Made by a program: the position numbers and the translations under genes | Shown: positions 43,200 to 55,837 of the stretch, in pieces | Layout of the letters: every line of letters starts with the position of its first letter | Position numbering within the stretch: position 1 is the stretch's first letter | Assembly: GCA_001311565.1 (NCBI GenBank) | Contig: BBBM01000003.1 | Span: 47,085 to 111,084, forward strand | Direction: 5' to 3' | DNA length: 64,000 nt | Source of the DNA: Desulfothermus okinawensis JCM 13304 | GTDB taxonomy: Bacteria > Desulfobacterota > Desulfovibrionia > Desulfovibrionales > Desulfothermaceae | The notes under the pieces: model-generated | The model's database searches: none | Told to the model about the DNA's origin: nothing | Seen by the model: the letters and a program-made list of their open reading frames with translations, nothing else

Positions 43200-43808
43200 G
43201 ATTTTTTTGCTAATTTTTTTTAGAACATTCCGTATAATTTCTTCCACTAACAAGTCTGGATCGTTATTTATTTCCTGTTTTATGAAAAAATCAACTTCAT
43301 CTTCCCTGTATCCAAGATTTTTTAGAGCTGATAATGCATCTAGGTATATTTGGTTATTTATTTTCTCAGGTTTTAGCCTGGATATATTTATATCCCGGGA
43401 TTTTTCCAGTTTTTCTTTTAATTCCAATATAATCCTTTTTGCCGTTTTTTTTGCCTATCCCTGGGACCTTGGTCAGTGCTGATACATTTTCTTTAAATAT
43501 TGCTTCAATTAATTCATCTGGGGAGATCTCAGATAAAATATTAACTGCGCTCCTTGGACCAAGCTTTGTAATCTGGATAAGGCTTGTGAAAAGGTCTTTT
43601 TCTTCACTTGTAGCAAATCCATATAGGTCTATTGCATCCTCCTGACAACAGTCTTTATAAAAAATCCAATTTCTTCTTTTTTTAAAGAGTTGTTGCCTGG
43701 CAAATGGTGTTTGGGGATAGTTACTTCATAGCCAACTCCCGAAGGAGTTAGAATAGTAACAACATCCCCTTTGATGAATATAATTTTCCCCTTTATGTAT
43801 CCTATCAT
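43179..43808 (-). CDS. ruvA: Holliday junction DNA helicase subunit RuvA
   Basis: RuvA binds the four-way junction and loads RuvB. The start [20 protein letters not shown] overlaps the ruvC stop (ATGA). It has [13 protein letters not shown], then [40 protein letters not shown] and [20 protein letters not shown], which are helix-hairpin-helix motifs. Domain III reads [20 protein letters not shown]. Breaks lie near 43655 and 43448. Corrected length about 208 residues. Confidence 0.9.
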
Positions 43809-44291
43809 TTGTATTTCTTAAGTGTAGTCCTGATTAAGTGGTGGCAGATGGCAATTGCAATTGCATCACTGGCATCCTTTGGCCAGACAGGTTTTTCCCC
43901 CAAAATCTGACCAACCATAAAGGCAACCTGTGATTTGTCTGCCCTTCCCCTTCCAACAATGGTCTTTTTTTACCAGGGTTGGTTCATAGGTATGGATGCT
44001 AATATTGTTATTTGTGCATGCCACCATGGCAGCTCCCCTTGCATGGCCCAAAGTAAGGGCTGACCTAATATTTACAGACATAAATACATCTTCAATTGCA
44101 GCTTCTTCTGGGGAGTATTTTTTTTATGATACTTACTACTTCATTGTATATATACGATATCTTCTGGCTAATATCTTCTTTGGGATTTGGAGATATGACC
44201 CCGCTATCCACAAGGGTTAAACTCTGTCTATCCCCGGTTATTATACCAAACCCAGTATGTCTAATACCAGGTCAAGTCCTAAGACTACCAT
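43805..44291 (-). CDS. ruvC: Holliday junction resolvase RuvC
   Basis: RuvC cuts Holliday junctions. [20 protein letters not shown] is recovered by adding one base near 44275, in the run of C after [48 protein letters not shown] and, after a break near 43968, [19 protein letters not shown], then [12 protein letters not shown] follow. The acidic residues of the active site (Asp7, Glu in AIEDVF, Asp in SDAIAIAI) are present. It directly follows yebC, the usual order. Confidence 0.9.
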
Positions 44292-45045
44292 AGGTTAATT
44301 TTTTTAATTCTTCGTATAGTTCATCTGGAATTTCAAAATTGGCGTGTACCTTTTGCACGTCGTCGTGGTCATCTAATTGTTCATAGAGCTTCAATGCCTT
44401 TAGGGCAGTTTCTTTATCTAAATTTACATAGTTTTGAGGGATCATGGTTATTTCCGCATTTTCAAATTCAATCCCAGCCTTTTCATAAGCTTCCTTTACC
44501 TTGATAAAGTCTTCCACAGATGTTCTAACTTCATATGAATCCCCATCATCTACTATGTCTTCTACACCTGCCTCAAGACCCACTTCCAGGAGTTCATCTT
44601 CAGAATACTTTTCCTTGGAAAAGGTGAGAACTCCCATTTTTTCAAACATCCAGCCCACACATCCTGTCTCACCTAGATTTCCATTGTTTTTACTGAATAT
44701 CTTTCTGATTTCAGCAACAGTCCTATTTTTGTTGTCAGTGACTGCCTCTACAATTATCGCAACGCCACCTGGACCATATCCCTCATATACAACTTCATCT
44801 AAGGATCCTGCAGAAATTTCCCCTGTACCCTTTTTGATGGCGGTTTCAATCTTGTCTTTGGGCATGTTAATGCTTTTGGCATAATCTATTGCCATTCTGA
44901 GCCTGGAATTCATAGTAGGGTCTCCGCCACCTACCTTTGCAGCAACCATTATCTCTTTAGTAGCTTTGGTAAACAGCTTTCCCCTTTTTGCGTCCTGGCG
45001 ACCTTTTCTGTGTTTAATATTTGCCCATTTACTATGTCCTGCCAT
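44272..45045 (-). CDS. yebC: YebC/PmpR family protein
   Basis: This intact frame starts [20 protein letters not shown] and has the family features [54 protein letters not shown], and the acidic C-terminal domain ending [15 protein letters not shown]. The family has been described as transcriptional regulators and recently as factors for proline-rich translation. The end [10 protein letters not shown] overlaps ruvC. If the seven-A run there is six, the protein would stop at EELKN before ruvC, more like its relatives. AGGAGG precedes the ATG. Confidence 0.92.
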   Translation of the reverse strand: MAGHSKWANIKHRKGRQDAKRGKLFTKATKEIMVAAKVGGGDPTMNSRLRMAIDYAKSINMPKDKIETAIKKGTGEISAGSLDEVVYEGYGPGGVAIIVEAVTDNKNRTVAEIRKIFSKNNGNLGETGCVGWMFEKMGVLTFSKEKYSEDELLEVGLEAGVEDIVDDGDSYEVRTSVEDFIKVKEAYEKAGIEFENAEITMIPQNYVNLDKETALKALKLYEQLDDHDDVQKVHANFEIPDELYEELKKLTYGSLRT

Positions 45046-45067
45046 ATTTCCTCCTACAAAAATTAGA

Positions 45068-45660
45068 TTAAGCTAATTTCCTAAAACCCAAAATAAAGGT
45101 TTCTTTGCTCTCAGACCTGGAGCTTTTAGGCTTGTAGGTCTTAACTATTTTGAAAAATTTACGTACCTTTTTCTGAAAATCAGGGACATCAGGGCCATTA
45201 AAAATCTTGACAACAAATGAGCCTGGTCCTTTAAAAATTTTAAAGCAATGTCAAGTGCATTTTCGGCAAGTTCTAGGGAACGTGACTGGTCTGTTATCTT
45301 AATCCCTGTGGTCTTTGGGGCCATATCGCTGAGTACCACATCAAATGGACTGTTTGAAGAGATAATGGTCTCCATGGGTGCGTCCATATTCAATATATCC
45401 CCTTTTAAGAAAATTATACCTTGGGAGATGGGGATTTTTAGCTCATTTAGATCAATAGCAATAACTTTGCCAGACGCACCGATTCTTGATTTAGCATACT
45501 TGGTCCATGAACCTGGGGATGCCCCAAGATCAAGTACCACCTGACCTTTTTTTAAAGATATTAAACTTCTTGTCTATCTCTTTTAGTTTATAAACTGACC
45601 TGGCTGGAAAGTCTTCTTTTTTTGGCCTTTTTTAAAGTAATAGTCCCGGTAATTTTTCAA
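45068..45660 (-). CDS. rlmE: 23S rRNA U2552 2'-O-methyltransferase RlmE (FtsJ)
   Basis: RlmE methylates U2552 in the peptidyl transferase centre. Reconstructed, it begins near a TTG at 45660 ([20 protein letters not shown]), then [62 protein letters not shown] and, after a break near 45230, [12 protein letters not shown]. The K-D-K-E catalytic set (Lys in YKL, Asp in LSDM, Lys in VVKIF) is visible. It ends [12 protein letters not shown]. The start codon is the weakest point. Confidence 0.85.
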
Positions 45661-45742
45661 ATTTTTCTCCTATCCCCTGAATTCAAACAAAATATATATG
45701 AAAAAGCCTACAAAGCCAAGGGGAAAACAGGTGATAGCCGTT

Positions 45743-46164
45743 TTAAATTGGACTTTTTGAGATAATATCAATGATCTCTTCCACGGTAAATAATTTTCCC
45801 TTTCCAATTCCAGGACACTGTCTTTCAATTTCTTTCCAGTTTTTTTCATTTCTCAAATTTTTGAGCCAGAATGGATAAGTCCTGCACTGCATTGGACGGA
45901 CAGGATATATGGCACATGATTTATCTTTGTAAAAAAACACAATTCCCATTTTTTTAATTCTTTAATGCTATATGAATCTCTAAAAGGGTATAAAAAAATC
46001 TTTTTTTGAATTTTTTTTGGTATCTATATTCAGGAAATCTGAAATTTTTTTTTATTTCTTCTTCTGTTACATATACAGTTCCTGGTTCACCTGTGCAACA
46101 CTTTCCACATTGCTGGCATTTAAATCTAATTCCATTTGCGAAAAAAATATCTCTTTAAATCCAC
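45743..46164 (-). CDS. YkgJ-family Cys-cluster protein
   Basis: This is a small protein with FKCQQCGKCCTGEPGTVYVT, the CxxCGxCC motif of the YkgJ (UPF0153) family, thought to bind Zn or an Fe-S cluster. Later cysteines are in KSCAIYPVRPMQCRTYPFW, a usual pattern, and ERQCPGIGKGK. A GTG at 46164 is a possible start. Breaks at A/T runs occur near 46143, 46045, 46005 and 45950. It is sometimes called an oxidoreductase or chaperone; the function is unproven. Confidence 0.75.
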
Positions 46165-46170
46165 TATAAA

Positions 46171-47388
46171 TTACCCCTGACCAAAAAAATTTTCTTTTAA
46201 ATCCTCTGTATTGTATCTGAAATAACAATTGATCCCTGAGTTTACTTCTGTGATAGCATTTCCCCTTTCATCTTCAAATAAATAAGTTCCGGGATCTATT
46301 TTGGGCCTATTTAGACCTGGCATAAGGATTTCTAACCCTTTGTCTATGTCTATTTTATGCCTTACAGAAATTAAATATTTATCAGTTGATACCCTTTTTA
46401 ATACCTTGAACACAACTGGATTTTTGTTACTTTTTGCCTCAAGTACATTTACCCTTTTCCCTGGTAAAAAGAATCCCGTATTTAATACCCTTGTGGCGGT
46501 ATTTTTTTAGTTCCTTTAGATATAAGGGCAGCCTTAATTTTTTTTTCTTGTAAATCCTTAAGGGCTGTTTTATATACATCAATTACAACTCCAAGATATG
46601 AGCTTGTCTTATTGCGGCCTTCAATTTTTATGGCATCAATATTATTTACACAAAACCATTTTAAGTATTTAATTAGGCATAGATCTTCAGCAGCAAAAAA
46701 AAGAGCTAAATTCATGATCCTCAAAATATTCCCATAAGATCCTGCCTGGCCTTTCCTTTTCCTCCACTGCAATACCTCTAATTTTATATAAAAATCTACA
46801 CGGGTGGGTACAGAGCCCTTGATTTGCAGATCTGTTATTTAAGTAAGCGCTTAAACTGCACCTACCAGAGATTGCCATGCACATGGCACCGTGGACAAAG
46901 ACCTCAAGCTCTATATCCTTATGTGCATCTCGAATACTTTTTATGTGTTTTAAAGTTGTCTCTCTGGCAAGGTTTATTCGCTTAATTCCCTGTTTTTTCC
47001 AGAATGAAACACTTTGGCTATTTGATGTGTTTGCCTGGGTAGATAGGTGGATGGGTAGATGGGGACACTCCTGTTTTACTATTTCTATGACACCTGGGTC
47101 TGCACATATTACCCCATCAAAGGGTATGTGTTCAATTTCCTTGAGGTATGTTTTAAACTGACTTATTTGGTGGTCATATAAATATGCATTTAAACAGAGA
47201 TAAGCCTTTTTCTTGTATCTTTTAATGAGTTTTACTGAATTTGTTAGCTCTTTGTTTGTAAAGTTTGCCCCCTTTGCCCTTAAGTTAAATTTTTCACCAC
47301 CAAGATATAGTGCATCTGCTCCATAAGTCAGGGCAGTTTCCAGTCTATCCATGTTGCCAGCAGGGCAGAGGAGTTCTGGAATTTTCAA
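46171..47388 (-). CDS. Peptidase U32-family protein, TrhP/YegQ-like
   Basis: The U32 fold starts ELLCPAGNMDRLETALTYGA and shows DALYLGGEKFNLRAKGANF, then VFVHGAMCMAISGRCSLSAY and ANQGLCTHPCRF, the hallmark cysteines. After corrections near 46698 and 46505 it continues IKIEGRNKTSSYLGVVIDVY, EILMPGLNRP, and ends KENFFGQG. TrhP-type members act in prephenate-dependent hydroxylation of tRNA wobble uridine; others have collagenase annotations. The start is a TTG at 47388 right after the PHP gene stop. Confidence 0.82.
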
Positions 47389-48250
47389 CTAAAGCCCCCT
47401 TTTTCTCCTGTATCTCTTCATCTCTTCAACAAGCTTGTAGGGTATCTTTAAATTACCCCTACCCCAACCAAGCTGTATATGTTTTTTTTACTGTTCCATG
47501 GAAATCTGATCCCCCACTAACCAGCAGATCAAGTTCCATACAAAACTTGAGATAGGTTTCAGTCTGTTCTTTTGTGTGTTCAGAATAATACACCTCCATG
47601 CCATCTAACCCCATTTCCTTGAGTCTGATTAGCTCTTGTCTTAATTTTTCATCTGATAGGTTGAGGGAAAAGGGATGGGCCAAAATTACTGTTGCGCCTT
47701 CTTTTTTTTAAAATAGAGATTGCCTTTTTAGGAGAAAATTTGGTCTTTGGGACATATGCAATTCCAGATGGTCCAATGTATTTGTCAAATGCTTCTTTTA
47801 TGTCTTTAGCTGCCTTTTTTTGCCACAAGGACCCTTGCTATGTGGGGCCTACCAACAGTTGATCCTGTCTCTACTATGCCAAGCACATCCTCATATGAAA
47901 TATCTACTCCAGCATCTATTAATTTCTCAATTATCTGCTTGTTTCTATCATGTCTTTTTTTTTCTTAAATACTCAAGTTCATAAGCTACGTGTTTGGGTT
48001 CAAGGGGCAGCCACAGGCCAACTATATGCATCTGTCCCATTGGATATTCAACACTTAGCTCGCACCCTGGAATCACTTCCACACCTTTTTCTTTTCCAGC
48101 AAAATAGGCTTCTTTTAGACCCTTTGTGGTGTCGTGGTCAGTTATTGCTATTGCCTTAAGACCAATTTCTCTGGCAAGTTTAACGACCTCTGTTGGTGAA
48201 TAGGTCCCGTCTGATGCAGTTGTGTGCACATGTAAGTCAATGTATTCCAT
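47389..48250 (-). CDS. PHP-domain phosphoesterase (YciV/RNase AM-like)
   Basis: The metal-binding PHP motifs are MEYIDLHVHTTASDGTYSP, IAITDHDTTKG, EVIPGCELSVEYPMGQMHIV, and later TVILAHPFSLNL and SGGSDFHGTVKN. This fits the YciV family, whose members are 5'-3' exonuclease/RNase AM or 3',5'-nucleoside bisphosphate phosphatase. Breaks lie near 47958, 47815, 47705 and 47480, all A/T runs. The corrected frame ends KRYRRKRGL at 47389 next to the U32 start. The specific activity is inferred. Confidence 0.8.
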
Positions 48251-48335
48251 TAGTCTTAGCTCCTGTTTTATAAGAAAAAAAACCGTTTGATCTTTTTTAG
48301 TTGGTTATTTAGATTTAGTCAAATGAGGAAATTAA

Positions 48336-48488
48336 TATAGTGAATAGTGGATAGTGGGTAGTGGAAGGTAGAAGGGCGAAGGGTGTATGTGAAAGTGTGA
48401 GTGTATATGGGAGTTACAGACCACAGACACAGATCACATACACAGACACATCAAAGCTTGAGACTTTGGAGTTAATGGAATAAGCAAA
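48336..48488 (+). repeat. Dispersed intergenic repeat, copy 3
   Basis: This has GTGAATAGTGGATAGTG, a GGTAGAAGGGCGAAGGG block, the CCACAGACACAG block shared with copy 2, and the CATCAAAGCTTGAGACTT...GAGTTAATGGAATAAGC end shared (inverted) with copy 1. It lies in the gap between the divergent PHP and Trm112-like genes, and no ORF of interest is in it. Confidence 0.75.
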
Positions 48489-48522
48489 AAAAAGTTCACC
48501 ATTTTTTTTGAGGAGGTTTAAA

Positions 48523-48717
48523 ATGGCGTTAAACAAAGAATTACTGGATATTCTGGCATGTCCAAAGTGCAAGGGGGATCTGGAGCTTACAGAAAACGAA
48601 GATGGGCTCATATGCTACCAATGTAAGCTGGTTTACCCAATAAAAGAAGAAATCCCCATTATGCTTATTGAAGAAGCAATAAAATTGGAAGATTTTATTG
48701 GTAGTAACCAGGACTAA
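48523..48717 (+). CDS. Trm112-like zinc-ribbon protein
   Basis: This intact protein of about 64 residues starts MALNKELLDILACPKCKGDL and has a second pair as ICYQCKLVYPIKEEIPIML, the Trm112/YcaR family. Such proteins are small activators or partners of methyltransferases, or have unknown roles in bacteria. I start at 48523, 7 bases after GAGGAGG, rather than five codons earlier. It precedes the hsp20 pair. Confidence 0.85.
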   Translation: MALNKELLDILACPKCKGDLELTENEDGLICYQCKLVYPIKEEIPIMLIEEAIKLEDFIGSNQD

Positions 48718-48737
48718 AATTTAATATCCCCACTTGA

Positions 48738-48814
48738 CACCTCCTGTTTTGATATTAATTTCTATGTTAGAAATGATTAAGAAAATAGAAAATAAAAACA
48801 TAAAACAGGAGGTG
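48738..48814 (+). promoter_or_regulatory. Inverted repeat sequestering the hsp20 ribosome site
   Basis: CACCTCCTGTTTT at 48738-48750 is perfectly complementary to AAAACAGGAGGTG at 48802-48814, thirteen pairs plus one G-U. The 51-base loop is AT-rich. The right arm holds the Shine-Dalgarno of the first hsp20 (ATG 48822). If transcription starts upstream of 48738, this would hide the ribosome site, as in RNA thermometers. A possible TTGGTA (48698) and TAATAT (48722) pair could serve as promoter. A TTGACA at 48734 has no good -10. Confidence 0.55.
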
Positions 48815-48821
48815 ATTTGAT

Positions 48822-49226
48822 ATGGTACTAGATTTTAATACATTATATGATATACCAAGTACAATAGAGAAGTTTTTTGATGAACTGTGGGCTCCATTAG
48901 AGATAAGTCAAAGGAGACTTGCCTATCCTCCAATCAATATTGCAGAAGATGAGAATAATATTTATGTAGCAATGGAGCTTCCTGGAGTAGATGTAAAAGA
49001 TTTAGATCTAACAATCTCTGATAAGAGTTTGATATTAAAAGGTGAAAGGAAATCAGATGAAGCTGAATACATTCGTCAGGAAAGGCCAACAGGTTATTTT
49101 CAAAGAATTATAAATTTAAATGTTGATGTTCAAAGGGATAATATTAAAGCTAAGATGAAAAATGGAGTCTTGGAAGTAGTTCTTCCAAAGGTAGAAGAGA
49201 TAAAACCAAAAAAAGATACAGATTGA
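48822..49226 (+). CDS. Small heat shock protein Hsp20, first copy
   Basis: This intact 134-residue alpha-crystallin-domain chaperone has PPINIAEDENNIYVAMELPG, VKDLDLTISDKSLILKGERK, and the closing KMKNGVLEVVLPKVEEIKPK. The A-x-x-x-n-G-V-L motif is present. The N-terminal arm (DIPSTIEKFFDELWAPLEIS) is typical. It holds denatured proteins for refolding. It is followed after 29 bases by a second copy, a common arrangement in Desulfobacterota. The ribosome site AGGAGGTGA lies in an inverted repeat. Confidence 0.92.
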   Translation: MVLDFNTLYDIPSTIEKFFDELWAPLEISQRRLAYPPINIAEDENNIYVAMELPGVDVKDLDLTISDKSLILKGERKSDEAEYIRQERPTGYFQRIINLNVDVQRDNIKAKMKNGVLEVVLPKVEEIKPKKDTD

Positions 49227-49255
49227 ATCTTAAATAGAAAAAAGGAGGTGATATT

Positions 49256-49618
49256 ATGGCAACTGAAGTAGTAAAAAAAGAAGAATATCCAAAGGTACAG
49301 CCTTTTACAGATATAATACATAAAGACAATTCCTATTACATTGTAATGGATATGCCAGGAGTACCAAAGGAAAATCTAAATATATCAGTAGATAAAGATG
49401 TATTGACCATTGAGGCAAAGACTGACTTTCCTACCTTTGAAGGAAAGGATTTGCTCAGGAGTGAGTTTGGTAATGTAAAATACGTAAGACAATTTACATT
49501 ATCAGATGCTGTTGATAGGGAAAAGATTTCTGCCAACTTGAAAAATGGGGTATTAACACTTACCCTGCCAAAGGCAGAAAAACTTCAGCCAAAGAAGATA
49601 GAGATACAAGCTGAATAA
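49256..49618 (+). CDS. Small heat shock protein Hsp20, second copy
   Basis: This intact 120-residue alpha-crystallin-domain protein has VQPFTDIIHKDNSYYIVMDM, PGVPKENLNISVDKDVLTIE and SANLKNGVLTLTLPKAEKLQ. It has a shorter N-terminal arm than the first copy and an acidic KTDFPTFEGKD insert. The two proteins are only moderately alike, so this is an old duplication or two classes (A and B) that co-assemble. GGAGGTGAT precedes the ATG. A strong terminator follows at once. Confidence 0.92.
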   Translation: MATEVVKKEEYPKVQPFTDIIHKDNSYYIVMDMPGVPKENLNISVDKDVLTIEAKTDFPTFEGKDLLRSEFGNVKYVRQFTLSDAVDREKISANLKNGVLTLTLPKAEKLQPKKIEIQAE

Positions 49619-49620
49619 AA

Positions 49621-49650
49621 AGGCCGGGTTTGTCCCGGCTTTTTTTATTT
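49621..49650 (+). terminator. Rho-independent terminator of the hsp20 operon
   Basis: The hairpin GCCGGG-TTTGT-CCCGGC is followed by seven T (GCCGGGTTTGTCCCGGC, TTTTTTT). It starts 3 bases after the second hsp20 stop. Confidence 0.9.
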
Positions 49651-49653
49651 TCT

Positions 49654-50971
49654 TTAAATCAAGGGGAAAGTAGATCCAGCTTCTTTAAATACATATACAA
49701 GGGGTCTTTTCCCAAGCTTTTTAGATCCTTTCTCTATTACCTGTTGTGGAGCATAAAAGTTTTCAAAAATCCCCAATTTTTTTTGTCTCATCCTGGATAT
49801 TGTTGGGGCATGTACATACAATCTATAGTCAGCCACTAAATTCACAGTATAATAGGTCAAAAATTTCTCTTCGGGATTTTTATTTGCGCTAATTAATTCC
49901 ACAAATTTCCATATCCTCTTTTTTCCCAAGACCTTTAACAGGAGTCTTAGGAATGGTAAAGGAAGGGATCTGTTGGGGAGGGTTATGTCATCTATTCCTT
50001 TTTTTTGCCGCTAAAAATCCCATTATTATTCCGTTTTTCTTAACAGCTGGAAGGGTGTTCGCAACCCCTTTCATCCCCTGTTTTAAATTTATATCCATGG
50101 GATGAGAGCTAACTATTATTCCATCTGCCTTTTTTTGGTACATTCAACCCAGATATTTTTTTTGCAGATGCAAATCCCCTCTCTATGGCAGATATTGGAT
50201 GGCCGCTTACACAGTCAATTATCCTATTTTCCCCGTCAAGCAGGACATTTACCATAAAGATATCTTTTTTTAACAGGTTGTATACCTCTTCCAATTGAAG
50301 TCTAAAGGAATTTCTGTGAGGTTCATATCCAACCCTGTTTACCTCATAAGGTGGCCTGGCAATGAGCATGTGGTGTTCTGAAATGGATTTAGCAGACCCA
50401 AGGCCAGGGAAGATGAGCTTCATGCCTCCGCCATATCCTGCCCACAGATGGGGTTCAATCATTCCTATTAGGACTATGAAATCACTAAGTAAAAGCTCTC
50501 TATTTAACTCAATATCTAATCCCAAAGATGTCCTTCCAATGGATATATTTTGGTCTTTGTCATATGCATCATGGTTTTTCCATCTTATATATTTTAGATT
50601 CTCTGTGCCTATTTTTTTCTTCCATCTCCATTTGGCTCATCTTTGTGTGTATCCCAAGCCCAGGGATAAGGGTTATGTTTTTTTTCCTTGGCACCTGCTT
50701 TTTTTTAGCTCATCTATTACAAGATGAAAAAATTTATATACTGGTGTTGGCCTAGTGTTGTCATCAACTACAATCAGCACCTTTTTGTCCTTTAAATCCT
50801 TTTGTCCAATTGGTATTTGTTCAAAGGGATTTGCCATTGACCTTTTTATAACCGATACTTCATCCCCTGTTTGAGCCCCTATTTTTTTGTGTATCAGGTA
50901 TTACTATCTCCCAGTTATCAGGGACTTTTAGGGACAACTTTTTTTTCTCCAAATGGTAGATCTATTTTCAT
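49654..50971 (-). CDS. LarA-type nickel-dependent racemase
   Basis: LarA proteins use a pincer-type nickel cofactor to racemise lactate or other 2-hydroxy acids. Reconstructed from the ATG at 50971: MKIDLPFGEKKLSLKVPDNW, VLIVVDDNTRPTPVYKFFHL and, in the longest fragment, the family core EPHLWAGYGGGMKLIFPGLG and SISEHHMLIARPPY. The C-terminus has RMRQKKLGIFENFYAPQQVI. Breaks at A/T runs occur near 50945, 50885, 50700, 50615, 50138 and 50005. No larB/C/E genes are nearby, so the substrate and cofactor source are unknown. Confidence 0.8.
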
Positions 50972-51095
50972 ACCCACCTCTTCTTAATTAGTAATTGACC
51001 TTTATGGTTGTTTTAACCTATATTTAATCAGAATTGTTTATGTTTTTCAAGGTGTTGGGACAAATTTAATAAAATTATAAACAAGGAGCAATACC

Positions 51096-52756
<1,661 letters not shown>

Positions 52757-52757
<1 letters not shown>

Positions 52758-55700
52758 TGTATTATCTGGGAGTTGATGTAGGCTCTGTTAGTATTAATGC
52801 TGCTATAATTAATGAGAATGGAGAAGTTGTATATGAAGCACCATATACAAGGCACTTTGGAATAATATATGATAAAACTTATACAGTTTTAGAGAATATT
52901 TTTTTCAAAATATCCCATGGAAGAAATTTATGGAATATTATTTACAGGTTCAAATGGAAAATTGATAGCAGAGGTTTTAGATGCACCATATGAAGTGGAG
53001 ACAATATGTATTGTAGAAGGTGCAATTAACATAGTTCCTGGGGTTAAATCCATTATAAATATTGGAGGACAGGATGCAATGTTATTTAACCTGTCCTATG
53101 AAGGAGATAGATTTTTTTTTGACCAATTTTTCAATAAATGGTCCATGTGCATCTGGTACAGGTTCATTTATAGATCAACAGGCAGAAAGGCTGTCAATAG
53201 CCATGTATGGAGCAGATTTTAAGCTCACCCAGGATAAATTAGACACAACCCTTAAGGACTTTATAGACCTGGGTCTTAAAAGCACATCTCCAGCACCTGT
53301 GGCATGTAGGTGCACAGTATTTACAAAGTCTGACATGATCCACCTGCAAAATAAAGGGGAGCCCATAGAAAACATAATTGCGGGTCTCCACCATGGAAAT
53401 GCCAAAAACTTTGTGAGCACAATAGTTGGCAATGTGGAAGTGGAACCACCAGTTATATTTATTGGCGGAATGGCTGCAAATAGGCTTCAATATATTGCAC
53501 TTAAAAAAATACTTTCCAGACCTTATTGTCCCTGATTTTTTTTGCATCCATTGGTGCAATTGGGGCAGCAATTCTTTCTAGAAAGGAATTAAAACCTTCA
53601 GCAATTAAAATAGAGAAGTTAAAAAGGGCAACAAAGGGAAAATCTGTTGACTTTCCAAGGACCTATCCCCTCTCCCTTGAGCTTTCCTGTTTTAATGAAA
53701 GTAAGGACATAACTCCTCCACATAGATCTGGGATAGTTAAAGGCTATCTTGGTGTAGATATAGGTTCTACCAGCACAAAATATGCATTTATTGACTTAAA
53801 AGGAAACATTATTTCCAAGTGTTATGTGACCACCAGGGGAAAGCCAATAGAGGTTACCCAGTATCTCCTTTTAGACCTTATAAAAAAAGCTTGGGGAAGA
53901 TGTTAATGTCCTAGGGATCTCCACAACGGGTTCTGGCAGGAATGTGGTTGGGGATTTTCTAGATGCAGACCTTATCATAGACGAGATAACTGCCCATAGC
54001 AGAGGTGCGGTGCATATAAACAAGGAAGTTGACACTATATTTGAGATAGGTGGTCAGGATTCCAAATACATTAGGATAAAAGATACCCATCCAGTGGATT
54101 TTGACATGAACAAGATCTGTGCAGCAGGCACAGGAAGTTTTTTTACACGAGCTGGCAAATAAACTGGGGATAAATATTGTGGGTGAGTTTCAGGAAATAG
54201 CACTTAGCTCGAAAAATCCCATTAACTTAACTGAGAGATGCACAGTATTTATGGAATCTGATTTAATGGGATATTTGCAGCAAGGAGCCAGGATCCAGGA
54301 TTTAATAGCTGGACTTTGTTATGCAATTGTTCACAATTATTTAAATAGGGTGGTGGGCAAGAGGTTTATAGGGAATAAAATAATGTTTTTAGGTGGCCCA
54401 TCCTTAAATAAGGCAATTGTGGCTGCTTTTGAAAAAGTCCTTGGTAAAGAGATTATAGTTCCTCCGCACAGGGAAGTGATGGGTGCTTATGGGGCTGCCC
54501 TGCTCATAAAAGAACAAATGGAAAAATCTGGGAACAAACAAAAGGATAGGAATATAAAGGAGCTGGCAATAAGTGAAGTGGGTTATAAAGAGATAATATG
54601 CAGGGCGGATATTACTTGCACCAATGAATGTAAACTAAAAGTATATAATTTCCATGGTAAAAAGAGTATATGGGGTGGGGAGTGTGGTAGATATGAGGTG
54701 ACAAATTATCTGGGAGAACCCTGTGATGATTATTTTTTAAAAAGGGAAGAGATATTTTTAGATATCCTTAAACAATGGGACGTTGAGCCTGGTAAACTCA
54801 ATACCATAAACAGCTCTCCTGTTATAGGGATCCCTTTTGCTATTCAATTTTTAGAGTGGGGCTTTTTCTGGTCAATATTCTTTAGAGAACTTGGATTCAA
54901 TGTGTATCTTACCCCCAAAACCCAAAATAAGATAGCTACTCTTGGGGTGGAATCTGTTGTAACTGATATGTGTTTTCCCATTAAGGTGTTTCACGGACAT
55001 GTAAAATATTTGATTGATAGATGTGATTTTTATTTCCTTCCAAATGTAATAGATATGCCAGCATATTCTGATAATGAAAAGTCCATGTTTTGTCCAATGG
55101 TGGCAGCATCAGCATATATTGTAAAAAGAGCGATTTCAATTGATGATAAAAGAATTTTACAACCACATGTGTATCTAAGGGATGGTCCAGAACATCTGAC
55201 AAAAGATTTATATGAGGCCATGGGGAATAAGTTTAATGTTACCATAAAAGAAATAAAAAGGGCAGTGGATTTAGCTTTTTCTAAGTACAATTCCTATAAA
55301 AAGGGATTAATTGATATAGGAAAAGATGTACTTTCTAAAAATGGAGACAAGCCAATCTGGATAATAAGTGGCAGACCGTATAATTTATATGATGTTAGAC
55401 TAAATCTTCACCTTGGCTCAAGGTTATCAAAAAGGGGAATTTTAGCACTACCAATGGATTTTATTGATGTCTCCCAAATAGATTTATCAGATTTTCCAAG
55501 GATGTACTGGGGCTTTGGATCAAGGGTTTTAAGGGTAGCCAAGTATGTAAAAAAAACATCCAAATCTCTTTGGGGTCCATATTACGAATTTTAGTTGTGG
55601 ACCAGATTCTTTTATAGAACATTTCTATAAGTTTATTTTAAAGGATAAACCATATCTCATACTTGAATTTGATGAACACACAGGCGTTGCTGGTGTCTTA

Positions 55701-55769
55701 ACAAGGATTGAGGCCTTTTTTTCATGTGGTGGAAAGTGTTATGAAGGGCTACTGAAATTAATTAATTGA
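52757..55769 (+). CDS. HgdC/BadF-type activase, tandem ASKHA domains plus DUF2229
   Basis: This is a large protein with two BcrAD_BadFG domains. The first has YYLGVDVGSVSINAAIINEN, GGQDAMLFNL and SINGPCASGTGSFID. The second has YLGVDIGSTSTKYAFIDLKG, IGGQDSKYIRI, and NKICAAGTGSFLHELANKLG. A DUF2229-type region follows: PVIGIPFAIQFLEWGFFWSI and VVTDMCFPIKVFHGHVKYLI. The end reads NFSCGPDSFI and FFSCGGKCYEGLLKLIN. Activases of this family feed electrons into 2-hydroxyacyl-CoA dehydratases or benzoyl-CoA reductases by an ATP-driven step. Breaks lie near 52905, 53112, 53535, 53890, 54140 and 55555. About 1000 residues. No dehydratase subunits are adjacent. Confidence 0.82.
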
Positions 55770-55837
55770 CATAATTTTGTCTAAGGGTGTAACTAAAGTA
55801 ATTAATATTTAAAAATAAAAAAAAGAGGGGGTGAGTT

